DNA of 9,714 bases. Source: Methanomicrobia archaeon (GTDB taxonomy: Archaea; Halobacteriota; Syntropharchaeia; Alkanophagales; Methanospirareceae). Position 1 is the first letter of the stretch. The number at the start of each line of letters is the position of its first letter. The DNA lies in contig JAFGKP010000002.1 in assembly GCA_016928455.1 (NCBI GenBank), forward strand, positions 1 to 9,714, given 5' to 3'. Below the pieces are notes generated by a model. It was not told the origin of the DNA and did no database searches. It saw only the letters and a list, made by a program, of their open reading frames with translations. Position numbers and translations under genes: made by a program. Below are positions 1-6,666 of this stretch, piece by piece.

Positions 1-2097
1 CTTCAGAGCTATCGGGTGGAGAACCCGGTGGACACCGCGAAAAAGATCCTTGAAGGACTCGCCCTGCTCAAAGCACTCAGAGTGAATCTGTCCGGAGAGG
101 ATCTCGAGCCGTTGGCGGAGAAAGCGATCGGTGTATATCTGACTCATAAGATCGCGGATTTTGAGGAGGTTGCCGCGAGATGTCTGGGGCTTAGGCTTGA
201 ATGTCTCACGGATGACGCGCGAATCACGCCCGGTCAACGATTCCGGCTGACTTCAACATTGTGGAATTTTCTGCAGCGCGAGGTTAGCCGCGTCACGTTC
301 ACGGTACTCGTCCCTGAGAAGTGGGAAATCAAGTTTGTAGACGGAGCATCGGCGGCGTTGAGCACGACTTGCGAGGTTATTGCGCCTCCCTCGGCTGAAT
401 TATCCACTCCGTACTGGTTGGTCAAACCGAAGGTAGGCGAGCAGTACATATGGCCAAAAGGAGCGATTGCAGGCCTTCCCTTTGGGCCACCCCCGGTGCA
501 GGTTGAATGCCCGGTACAGCTCGGCGGAGATCAGATCACGCTGCGAACGCCTGCGATTCTCCGTGAGAAATTCCCCGGCGGTCAGAGGGAATTGACCATG
601 GCGGTTATCCCTCCGATATCGCTGAGCCCGCAAAGGGATCGTGAATTCCTGGTGGTTGGCCCGGCGGATCAGTGTATAAACCTGATGGTGACGGCACGGA
701 GCAATATGGAGCACGAGGGCGTTGAGGGCACATTGCGGCTCGAAGTGCCCGATGACTGGTATGTAGAACCTGGTGAAATCGAGCTTGCTCTGGGGCCAGC
801 GGGAGATTCTACTTCCGCCTGCTTCTTGGTTCGGGTACCCAGAGCTACCCCGGACGGGCACTACACACTTCGATATGTCGTTCGCGTCGAGGACCGTGAT
901 TACGGCGTGGTGCTTCATCCGATACGCATGGGAATGCCGGGCCTACCCGGTCTGCCGGATGAGTCGAATTGTGTCAGGGAGGAATTCGTCATCACCTCCG
1001 CGGTGGTCGAAATTTGCCTGATCGACGTCACGTTCGCGAAGGGGCTGAGATGCGCTTATATTCGCGGTGCGCCGGAACCCATCCCTGAGGTGCTTGAAGC
1101 GTTCGACCTGCACGTTCATCCGATTACGGATCAGGAAATGGCATTCATTGAGCTGATGCAATTTGACGTGATTATCGTCGGTCCGGATGCGTATCTCACG
1201 CGGGCAGAACTCCGTAAAAATTACGCACGGTTTCTGGACTACGTAGCGCAAGGGGGGACGCTCATCGTTCAATATCAGGGCTATGGCTATCAAGGGACGG
1301 GGTTCGCACCGTATCCCTTTGCATACAACCAGCCCCATGACCGTGTGAGCTATGAAGACGCGCCGATGACCTTCCTCGAGCCGGGGCATCCGATTCTTAA
1401 CTGGCCGAACAGAATCAGCCAGGCGGATTTCGAGCATTGGATCGTGGAGCAAGGCCGGTATTATTTCTCGAGTTTTGACAAGCGCTATCAGCCTATTATT
1501 GAAGCGAACGATCCGGGTGAAGCGCCCAAGAAAGGTGGACTGCTCGTCGCGGGCTATGGTCAAGGGACCTATGTCTATACCGGGCTCTCCTTTTTCCGGC
1601 AGATACCGGCAGGGGTGACGGGTGCAATCCGGCTGTTTGCCAACCTCGTATCGCTGCCCGCCGCGCGTCTCCACGAACGCACGGAGTTTCTCAAGCGCGT
1701 CGCATTATTCGCTCCACTGTCGGACGAGGATCTGCATGAAGTTGCAAAGCTGATGTCCGAGCAGTGGGTGGAAAACGGCGCGTATATCTGTCGAGTCGGT
1801 GACCCCGCGGACAAGATGTACACGGTGCTCAGGGGTGAAGTGGAGATCCTGAGGGAAATGGCGGGTAAGGAGGAGCTCTTTTATCAAGAAGGCGAGGGCG
1901 ATACCGTGGGCGCGATCTCCTTTTTTGCTGAAACGCCCTGCGAGGTCTCTATGCGCGCGAAGGGTGAAGTTCAGCTGCTCGTCATTGAGGTAGAGCAATT
2001 CAAAGTGTTGTTGCAGCAAAAACCGATGCTGGTTGGGCAGATCATCAAGGTATTGGCCAATGAGCTCAGGAAGATAACTGGATGGGAGAAGCGTTAG
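1..2097 (+). CDS. PIG-L/LmbE-family deacetylase-type protein, C-terminal part, with terminal cNMP-binding-like domain (5' partial)
   Basis: The frame is open to the left edge (codons for LQSYR precede the first GTG at 16), so this is the C-terminal part of a longer gene. In order it shows a beta-sandwich NEW3-like segment (about nt 200-330, ITPGQRF), a second one (about 600-920, VPDDWYVEPGEIEL), and a ThuA/GATase-like domain (about 1020-1660) with GGTLIVQY, YPFAYN, GHPILNWPN, DPGEAPKKGGLLVA and YTGLSFFRQIPAG. From memory this series is the C-terminal half of large bacterial PIG-L deacetylases, whose catalytic LmbE domain comes first. That domain would lie upstream and is not seen. From about 1683 a cNMP-binding-like domain is fused on (APLSDEDL, GDPADKMYTVLRGEVEI). 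Its phosphate-binding cassette is altered: GA for GE, and Cys where Arg is expected. No signal peptide or TM is visible in this part. The next gene follows after 1 nt. Expected role: de-N-acetylation of a GlcNAc conjugate; confident for family, weak for substrate. Confidence 0.8.
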   Translation, partial: LQSYRVENPVDTAKKILEGLALLKALRVNLSGEDLEPLAEKAIGVYLTHKIADFEEVAARCLGLRLECLTDDARITPGQRFRLTSTLWNFLQREVSRVTFTVLVPEKWEIKFVDGASAALSTTCEVIAPPSAELSTPYWLVKPKVGEQYIWPKGAIAGLPFGPPPVQVECPVQLGGDQITLRTPAILREKFPGGQRELTMAVIPPISLSPQRDREFLVVGPADQCINLMVTARSNMEHEGVEGTLRLEVPDDWYVEPGEIELALGPAGDSTSACFLVRVPRATPDGHYTLRYVVRVEDRDYGVVLHPIRMGMPGLPGLPDESNCVREEFVITSAVVEICLIDVTFAKGLRCAYIRGAPEPIPEVLEAFDLHVHPITDQEMAFIELMQFDVIIVGPDAYLTRAELRKNYARFLDYVAQGGTLIVQYQGYGYQGTGFAPYPFAYNQPHDRVSYEDAPMTFLEPGHPILNWPNRISQADFEHWIVEQGRYYFSSFDKRYQPIIEANDPGEAPKKGGLLVAGYGQGTYVYTGLSFFRQIPAGVTGAIRLFANLVSLPAARLHERTEFLKRVALFAPLSDEDLHEVAKLMSEQWVENGAYICRVGDPADKMYTVLRGEVEILREMAGKEELFYQEGEGDTVGAISFFAETPCEVSMRAKGEVQLLVIEVEQFKVLLQQKPMLVGQIIKVLANELRKITGWEKR

Positions 2098-2098
2098 A

Positions 2099-3265
2099 AT
2101 GCGCATAGGGATACTGTGCCATGCGAGTATGGGTGGGAGCTCCCGCATAGCGGTGGAACTCGCGTCTACGCTTGCTCTCCGGGGGCATGAGGTGCATCTC
2201 TTCGCCCGTACTGCTCCGTTCTTCCCCTGTCGGTTTTCACGTAATCTCACGCTCCACACGGTACGTGTGGCTAATGGCGACCACCATCCTGCGGATTTGC
2301 TCCTCGATTGGCCATCAGATGAGCTCGAATCGTATGTGAAGATGATCCTTAAGGTAATTGAAGAGGAAGCACTTGCTATACTCCATTTCCATTATGGGTT
2401 CCCCTTTGCTTTCGTTGCGGCTGAGGTCAGGAGACGACGGGGGGGTGCCTGGCCGGTTATTATCGGAACGCTTCACGGGACTGATGTCACCTGCTGTGGC
2501 GATGTGGTGAAACGGGCACAGATGATGCGATGGCTGAACTATGTCGATGAATTAACGACGGTTTCCAGGAGTCATGCTCAACTGGCCACGGAACTCCTCC
2601 ATCTTTCTGCTGCACCCCGCGTGATTCCCAATTTCATCGATCTGACGGAATTTCAAGCACTGTCTCCCGAAGTTCAGCGTTCTCGACCAAGAATCGTGCA
2701 CATATCTAATTTTAGGCCCGTGAAGAACGTTCCTCGCCTGGCTCAACTCTATCATGAGATCAGGGAGCATGTGGACGCTGAATTATGGCTCATTGGTGAC
2801 GGTCCCGAGATGGCCGCACTCCGAGCAGCGCTGCACGCTTTCGGACTTGAGCGCGATGTCACCTATTGGGGGATACAGCGCAATGTTGCCGCTATCCTCC
2901 AACAGGCGGATCTGCTTTTGCTCACCAGTGCCTACGAGAGTTTCAGTATGGTTGCGCTGGAGGCGATGGCGTGCGGAGTCCCGGTTCTTGCGCCACGCGT
3001 GGGAGGGATCCCTGAGGTAGTCGCTGACGGCGAGACAGGCTCTCTCTATCCCGCAAATGAGCCTTCGATAGCGGTAGAACTCGCGATTCGGCTGCTAACC
3101 GATCCTCAACTGCTCATGCAGCTGAAGAAGAAGGCAAGAGCGCATGCAGGCACCTTTGATAAAGAGAAAACCGTCTTGGAATATGAGAACCTCTATCAGC
3201 AATGGATCGAGCGGCGAATGCAAAAGGCGCACGAGCCAGGGGATCTCCGGGAGGTCAGGGTATGA
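2099..3265 (+). CDS. GT4 glycosyltransferase, BshA/PIG-A-like
   Basis: A 388-residue GT-B fold retaining glycosyltransferase. Visible marks are the N-terminal loop MRIGILCHASMGGSS (GGS 12-14), HFHYGFPFA (96-104), the HGTDVT loop (126-131), TTVSRS (153-158), NFID (178-181), HISNFRPVK (201-209), GDGPE (233-237), and the donor-site EX7E motif E280-E288 in YESFSMVALEAMACGVPV, followed by GGIPEV (302-307). The order and wording match BshA (UDP-GlcNAc:L-malate GlcNAc transferase of bacillithiol synthesis) closely, and length fits (about 375-390). The same GT4 branch includes PIG-A of GPI synthesis and other GlcNAc transferases, so the acceptor is open. Start ATG 2099 has GGGAG at 2084-2088 and lies 1 nt after the deacetylase stop; the end overlaps the next start as ATGA. 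Cytosolic, no TM seen. The clustering with a PIG-L-type gene supports a transfer-then-deacetylate pathway. Confidence 0.85.
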   Translation: MRIGILCHASMGGSSRIAVELASTLALRGHEVHLFARTAPFFPCRFSRNLTLHTVRVANGDHHPADLLLDWPSDELESYVKMILKVIEEEALAILHFHYGFPFAFVAAEVRRRRGGAWPVIIGTLHGTDVTCCGDVVKRAQMMRWLNYVDELTTVSRSHAQLATELLHLSAAPRVIPNFIDLTEFQALSPEVQRSRPRIVHISNFRPVKNVPRLAQLYHEIREHVDAELWLIGDGPEMAALRAALHAFGLERDVTYWGIQRNVAAILQQADLLLLTSAYESFSMVALEAMACGVPVLAPRVGGIPEVVADGETGSLYPANEPSIAVELAIRLLTDPQLLMQLKKKARAHAGTFDKEKTVLEYENLYQQWIERRMQKAHEPGDLREVRV

Positions 3266-3966
3266 ATGAATTCAGCCCGGCAGAATTTTTTGATGTTGTA
3301 GAGACTCATGAAGCTGCGGGACTCTTCAAGGAGGTGCAGTATGTCTGGGAAGCGGTGGCACGGTTACCTGCATACATCGAGCGGATCATTGAGCCGGCGA
3401 TTTTGGGCGACGTGGAAGAAGGAGCCTGGTTGGAACCCGGTCGCGTTCGCCTGGAAGAAGGTGCGCGCATTGAACGGGGCGCTATTGTGCGAGGCCCCAC
3501 CATTATTGGCAGGAACACCGTAGTTCGAAGCGGTGCGTACATCCGCGGACACCTTCTAGTAGGAGCTGATTGCCTTATTGGGGCTGGCACGGAGACGCGG
3601 CAGTTACTCATGCTTAATCACTCGAATATTCCGCATCGTAATTTCGTTGTCACGTCGCTCGTGGGGAATCGTGTCAACGTTGGTGGTGCGACCGATACAG
3701 CGAACGTTCTGTTAAACGGCAAGGCAGTGGAAATCCGAATTACCCGTCCCGGTGGGACAACAACCTCTTATCCCACCGGCCTGAGCAATTTTGGGGCGGT
3801 CATCGGCGATGACACGAAGCTCGGAGGACAAATACTACTCCAGCCGGGAACGGTGGTGGGGAAACGGTGCCGGATTTATCCACAGTGTGCAATCTCGGGT
3901 TATATTCCACATGATTCCAGTGTTAAACCAATAACGGGCAATTTATCAATCACGTCTCGTATATAG
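3262..3966 (+). CDS. Left-handed beta-helix acyltransferase (GlmU C-terminal-domain-like)
   Basis: A 234-residue protein made almost only of hexapeptide-repeat beta-helix (about residues 42-220). Marks are IIGRNTVVRSGAYIRG (81-96), an IPHRNFV segment (123-129) whose His125 sits where GlmU-type acetyltransferases carry the catalytic His, VNVGGATDTAN (138-148) in place of the usual NLGAGTITAN, and TGLSNFGAVIGD (172-183), then PGTVVGKRCRIYP. This pattern is that of the acetyltransferase half of archaeal sugar-1-phosphate nucleotidylyltransferase/acetyltransferase proteins, but no nucleotidyltransferase domain (GXGTRXXP) is present; the first 40 residues are a short helical lead. ATG 3262 is chosen because it overlaps the previous stop as ATGA with GAGGT at 3251-3255; a start at 3202 would add 20 Gly/Arg-rich residues read inside the glycosyltransferase gene. 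Likely job: acetyl transfer onto an amino-sugar phosphate feeding UDP-GlcNAc, or onto the pathway product. Substrate unproven. Confidence 0.8.
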   Translation: MNEFSPAEFFDVVETHEAAGLFKEVQYVWEAVARLPAYIERIIEPAILGDVEEGAWLEPGRVRLEEGARIERGAIVRGPTIIGRNTVVRSGAYIRGHLLVGADCLIGAGTETRQLLMLNHSNIPHRNFVVTSLVGNRVNVGGATDTANVLLNGKAVEIRITRPGGTTTSYPTGLSNFGAVIGDDTKLGGQILLQPGTVVGKRCRIYPQCAISGYIPHDSSVKPITGNLSITSRI

Positions 3967-3976
3967 TTAATATAGC
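3967..3976 (+). promoter_or_regulatory. Possible TATA box of the ubiD unit
   Basis: The A/T-rich stretch GTTAATATAG directly after the acyltransferase stop is the best TATA-like element in the 62-nt spacer. A start about 25 nt downstream would give a leader of roughly 30 nt containing an AAGGT ribosome-binding site (4015-4019, 9 nt before the ATG). This suggests ubiD can be transcribed apart from the left operon. Based on position and composition only. Confidence 0.35.
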
Positions 3977-4028
3977 AAGCGAAGTAGAAAACAGAACAAG
4001 CTCCAACCATCAAGAAGGTAACCATACC

Positions 4029-5351
4029 ATGCGGGTGTTTGTAGATTCATGGGCACGTGACGGGAAACTGATTGAGATCGAGGATGAGGTCTCCTCGAAG
4101 TATGAGGTTGCCGCGCTCTGCGCGCAGCGCGAGCACGAAGGTCTACCAATCCTCTTCCATAACGTTGACAGCAGACATGCGGTTATCATGAATGTGCTCG
4201 GCAGTCGTGTGATGCTCGCAGAGGCGTTGAACATCCCCCAGGAGCAGCTCCTCCAGTTCCTTGCTGACCACTCTGACAGCAGCAGCTCGTTTGACGGCAG
4301 CTCAGTTGCGATCGTAGAGCACTCACCGACGCGGGAAGTGGTGACCGTGCCAAAGCTGAACGAGCTGCCGATACTCACCTACTTCAAAGATGACGGCGGC
4401 GCGTACATCACCGGCGGGATCGTGGTCGCAGAGCGGAACGGCATCACGAACGCTTCATTCCACCGGATGCTCGTCCTGGATGAGAATCGCGTGGCTGCAA
4501 GACTCGTGCCCTCACGACATTTGTACAAGATGTACCGTGAGGCGCTGGAGCACGGTGAGTACCTGAAAGTTGGGATCGCCATCGGCGTTGATCCGCTTGT
4601 TCTCTTCGCAGCCGCGACGCGGGTGCCGCCGGGTAAAGAGTTCGAGTACGCGGCAGCACTGAAACGGTGCCCTGTGGAGCTCTTCAAACTCGACAACGGC
4701 ATTGCCGTCCCGCATGCAGAGTTCGCCTTTGAGGGCATTATCGGCGAGGAACGAGCGCGAGAAGGGCCATTCCTTGACATCACGGGTACCTATGATCTCA
4801 TCCGTGACGAGCCCGTGATCACGCTCACAAGGATGTATCATCGGAAAGAGCCGATCTATCACGCGATACTCCCCTCTGGTAAGGAGCACCAGCTGCTCAT
4901 GGGCGTGCCCTACGAACCGCTGATCTGCCGGGCGGTCGAGGGCGTTGCACGTGTCAGGAACGTGTATCTGACCGATGGCGGCTGCTGCTATCTCCACGCT
5001 GTGGTGCAGATAACGAAGGAGAAGGAGGGCGAGCCGAAAAACGCGATCATTGCCGCGTTCGCCGCGCATCCCAGCCTCAAGCGCGTAATTGTTGTGGATG
5101 ACGATATCAACCCGTTCGACCCGGCCGATGTGGAGTACGCGGTCGCGACGCGCGTGCGCTGGCATGAAGATCTCGTTCTGATACCGGGCGTTAAAGGCTC
5201 AACGCTCGATCCATCTTCACAGGATGGCCTCACCACAAAGGTGGGGATCGATGCCACGAAGCCACTCGCCAGGGCCGAGCAATACGAACGCGTAGTAAAG
5301 GCAGCGAAGGATACAGCGTCATCAAGCTCATCGTTTCCGACCTACAGATAG
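4029..5351 (+). CDS. UbiD-family prFMN-dependent decarboxylase, probable anhydromevalonate phosphate decarboxylase
   Basis: A 440-residue UbiD-family protein of normal archaeal length. Family marks are GGAYITGGIVV (123-133), NASFHRM (141-147) holding the conserved Asn and Arg of the cofactor site, the acidic pair E231/E235 in AEFAFEG, REGPFLDITGTYD (244-256), RMYHRKEPIYH (268-278), VIVVDDDINPFDPADVEYAVATR (split at 353-363 and 364-375), and GVKGSTLDPSS (387-397). UbiD enzymes need prenylated FMN made by UbiX, plus metal. In many archaea one UbiD removes CO2 from trans-anhydromevalonate 5-phosphate in the modified mevalonate pathway to isopentenyl phosphate, and this is the most likely role here since the organism otherwise shows no ubiquinone context. 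That assignment is inferred. The C-terminal tail is Ser-rich (430-435). A ribosome-binding site AAGGT lies at 4015-4019. It ends 4 nt from the convergent membrane-protein gene. No ubiX is in the window. Confidence 0.88.
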   Translation: MRVFVDSWARDGKLIEIEDEVSSKYEVAALCAQREHEGLPILFHNVDSRHAVIMNVLGSRVMLAEALNIPQEQLLQFLADHSDSSSSFDGSSVAIVEHSPTREVVTVPKLNELPILTYFKDDGGAYITGGIVVAERNGITNASFHRMLVLDENRVAARLVPSRHLYKMYREALEHGEYLKVGIAIGVDPLVLFAAATRVPPGKEFEYAAALKRCPVELFKLDNGIAVPHAEFAFEGIIGEERAREGPFLDITGTYDLIRDEPVITLTRMYHRKEPIYHAILPSGKEHQLLMGVPYEPLICRAVEGVARVRNVYLTDGGCCYLHAVVQITKEKEGEPKNAIIAAFAAHPSLKRVIVVDDDINPFDPADVEYAVATRVRWHEDLVLIPGVKGSTLDPSSQDGLTTKVGIDATKPLARAEQYERVVKAAKDTASSSSSFPTYR

Positions 5352-5355
5352 ATGA

Positions 5356-5859
5356 TCAAGCCATTCGGCCGATTCGCTGTCTGATTATCCGCACCACATC
5401 CTCAGGATGCCGCGTGGAGAATACAAACTCGTCAAACCTGCCCTGCTTCAGCGTGAGTACCACGCGGGGCGCACCAATAATATTGAATACCAATCGCCAT
5501 TTTCCGCCTACCCTTCCTATGCGAATTCCCCAACCACCATATCTGAGCCAGGTGGCCTCGTCCACGTAACAGCGCTCGATCAGCTCCCAGGGGATGGTGC
5601 GTTTGATAATCCCGAAGCCAACAACTACCGATCGCGGCGAGAGTTTGATAACGAGCGTGCTGAACGTAATCAATAGCGCCATGAACAGCAGCGCCATGAG
5701 TATGTAGAACCCATTCGGCGCCGGGTCCATGCCAATAGGCCCTATTAACACCTGATAAAGCACGGCGAAGAGAAATACCGCGCTTACAAAGCCCAAAATC
5801 GCCCTGAAAAGCCATACAGATATCCGCTCCTCGTACAGGACTGCTTCAAACTGCTGCAT
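5356..5859 (-). CDS. Two-TM membrane protein with PH-like C-terminal domain, unknown function
   Basis: A 167-residue protein. Two hydrophobic helices are clear: about residues 16-40 (VWLFRAILGFVSAVFLFAV) and 50-72 (FYILMALLFMALLITFSTLVI). The rest is a basic, beta-rich tail (SPRSVVVGFGIIKRTIPWELIERCYVD, read at 74-100 in pieces, then WGIRIG, WRLVFNIIG, PRVVLTLK) and a final helix (PEDVVRIIRQRIG). This layout, with IPW marking the turn after the first strands, is that of small prokaryotic PH-like membrane proteins, where the tail faces the cytosol. I do not recognise a named family and assign no function. ATG 5859 is the only sensible start, just before TM1. A TATA-like CTTTATAG lies about 40 nt upstream, so it appears to have its own promoter. 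The gene is convergent with ubiD, with 4 nt between the stops and no room for separate terminators. Confidence 0.75.
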   Translation of the reverse strand: MQQFEAVLYEERISVWLFRAILGFVSAVFLFAVLYQVLIGPIGMDPAPNGFYILMALLFMALLITFSTLVIKLSPRSVVVGFGIIKRTIPWELIERCYVDEATWLRYGGWGIRIGRVGGKWRLVFNIIGAPRVVLTLKQGRFDEFVFSTRHPEDVVRIIRQRIGRMA

Positions 5860-5894
5860 AAACTAAACTATCTCAGTTCTCCCCTATCTTCTTT

Positions 5895-5902
5895 CTATAA
5901 AG
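5895..5902 (-). promoter_or_regulatory. TATA-like box upstream of the PH-like membrane protein gene
   Basis: On the minus strand this reads CTTTATAG, about 36-43 nt before the ATG at 5859, which would give a leader of roughly 10-15 nt. It lies in the 78-nt spacer after the flavoprotein stop, the most A/T-rich part of this region. No strong ribosome-binding site is next to the start; a purine run GGGGAG lies about 20 nt upstream. Confidence 0.4.
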
Positions 5903-5937
5903 CATTCGACCTTTGGCGCACCACTGATCATGCCGAT

Positions 5938-6615
5938 TTACACAGTAATCGCATCAGGACTCCGAAAGACCGTGATCCCTCCCAGCTTCTCCAATCTTTT
6001 CGTGTTCTCAATATCGAGATCACGGATATGCACCCGCACCTTCCCGCCGAAACTGATCGAGGCATACGTACAGAGTTCGATACACGCCTTGCAGGCCGTG
6101 CACCATAAGCCGTGTATTCGTACTCGATCATCACGGTAGATCGCATGCTCCGGGCAGTGCTCAAGCGGCGGGCAGCCCTCACAAAGGCGACACAGTTCTT
6201 GATTAAGGCTCATTGGCATCGTTGTCTCCTGGATCTTCTCGTAGTCGGTTGGCACGATATAAACAGGAACGCCGCTCTTGACCGCCTGCGCCACGAGATT
6301 GGTGATCAGCGAATCCGCGATCCCCCGCACGATCTTCGCCACCGTATTTGCGGTGCATGGCGCAACGATGACGAGATCATATTCGCGTTTCGCAAGCCGG
6401 CCGACGAGTGGTGAGCTATAGCCCTGCTCCCGCTCGCTGATCACCTCTTTAAACTCATGCGCAATCGCCTCTTGGAGCCCGTACATCCGCGTCACTTCAG
6501 AGCCAGCACCCGAGAGTGCAACGGTGATTTCGTGTTCGCTACAGATGCACTGCATGAGCGTGAAACTCTCCAAAAGGAGATGCCCGGCTCCGGTCACGCA
6601 CCAGAGGAGGTTCAT
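5938..6615 (-). CDS. dmrB: DmrB-like dihydromethanopterin reductase (acceptor): flavoprotein fused to 2[4Fe-4S] ferredoxin
   Basis: A 225-residue protein. The N-terminal part is a flavoprotein-fold domain with the FMN-loop WCVTGAGHLL (5-14), VALSGAGSEV (32-41) and VIVAPCTANTVAKI (82-95). The C-terminal part has two ferredoxin motifs: C142, C145, C148, C154-P and C172, C175, C178, C182. This fusion is characteristic of the MJ0208/DmrB family, which uses reduced ferredoxin to convert dihydromethanopterin to tetrahydromethanopterin, the last step in making the C1 carrier. Homologs from memory begin a few residues before the WCxTGAGH motif, so ATG 6615 is chosen; the frame also allows ATG 6648 or GTG 6663, the latter only 3 nt after the hisG stop. 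A weak TATA-like TTTATGCTTA at about 6642-6651 fits a near-leaderless start at 6615. It shares its fold with UbiX but has GAGH rather than the UbiX GASG-type loop and adds iron-sulfur motifs, so it should not be taken as the UbiX partner of the nearby UbiD. Confidence 0.82.
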   Translation of the reverse strand: MNLLWCVTGAGHLLLESFTLMQCICSEHEITVALSGAGSEVTRMYGLQEAIAHEFKEVISEREQGYSSPLVGRLAKREYDLVIVAPCTANTVAKIVRGIADSLITNLVAQAVKSGVPVYIVPTDYEKIQETTMPMSLNQELCRLCEGCPPLEHCPEHAIYRDDRVRIHGLWCTACKACIELCTYASISFGGKVRVHIRDLDIENTKRLEKLGGITVFRSPDAITV

Positions 6616-6666
6616 GTTCACGGTTGTAACAAACGAAACGGTAAGCATAAACGCGCTCGTCACGCG

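Noticed and set aside
943..1674. A 243-codon minus-strand frame opposite the PIG-L-type gene
   Set aside because: The plus strand carries conserved family motifs throughout this stretch, and the minus frame shows no recognisable domain.
3202..3261. An upstream start for the acyltransferase at 3202
   Set aside because: The extra 20 residues are Gly/Arg-rich and lie within the glycosyltransferase reading region; the ATGA overlap start at 3262 has a ribosome-binding site.
4512..5165. A 217-codon minus-strand frame opposite ubiD
   Set aside because: UbiD motifs run through the plus strand here; the antisense product is low in hydrophobic core residues and has no motif.
6616..6663. An N-terminal extension of the DmrB-like protein to GTG 6663
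   Set aside because: Family members, as I recall them, begin just before the WCxTGAGH motif. The extension cannot be excluded, since it starts 3 nt after the hisG stop, but is less likely.
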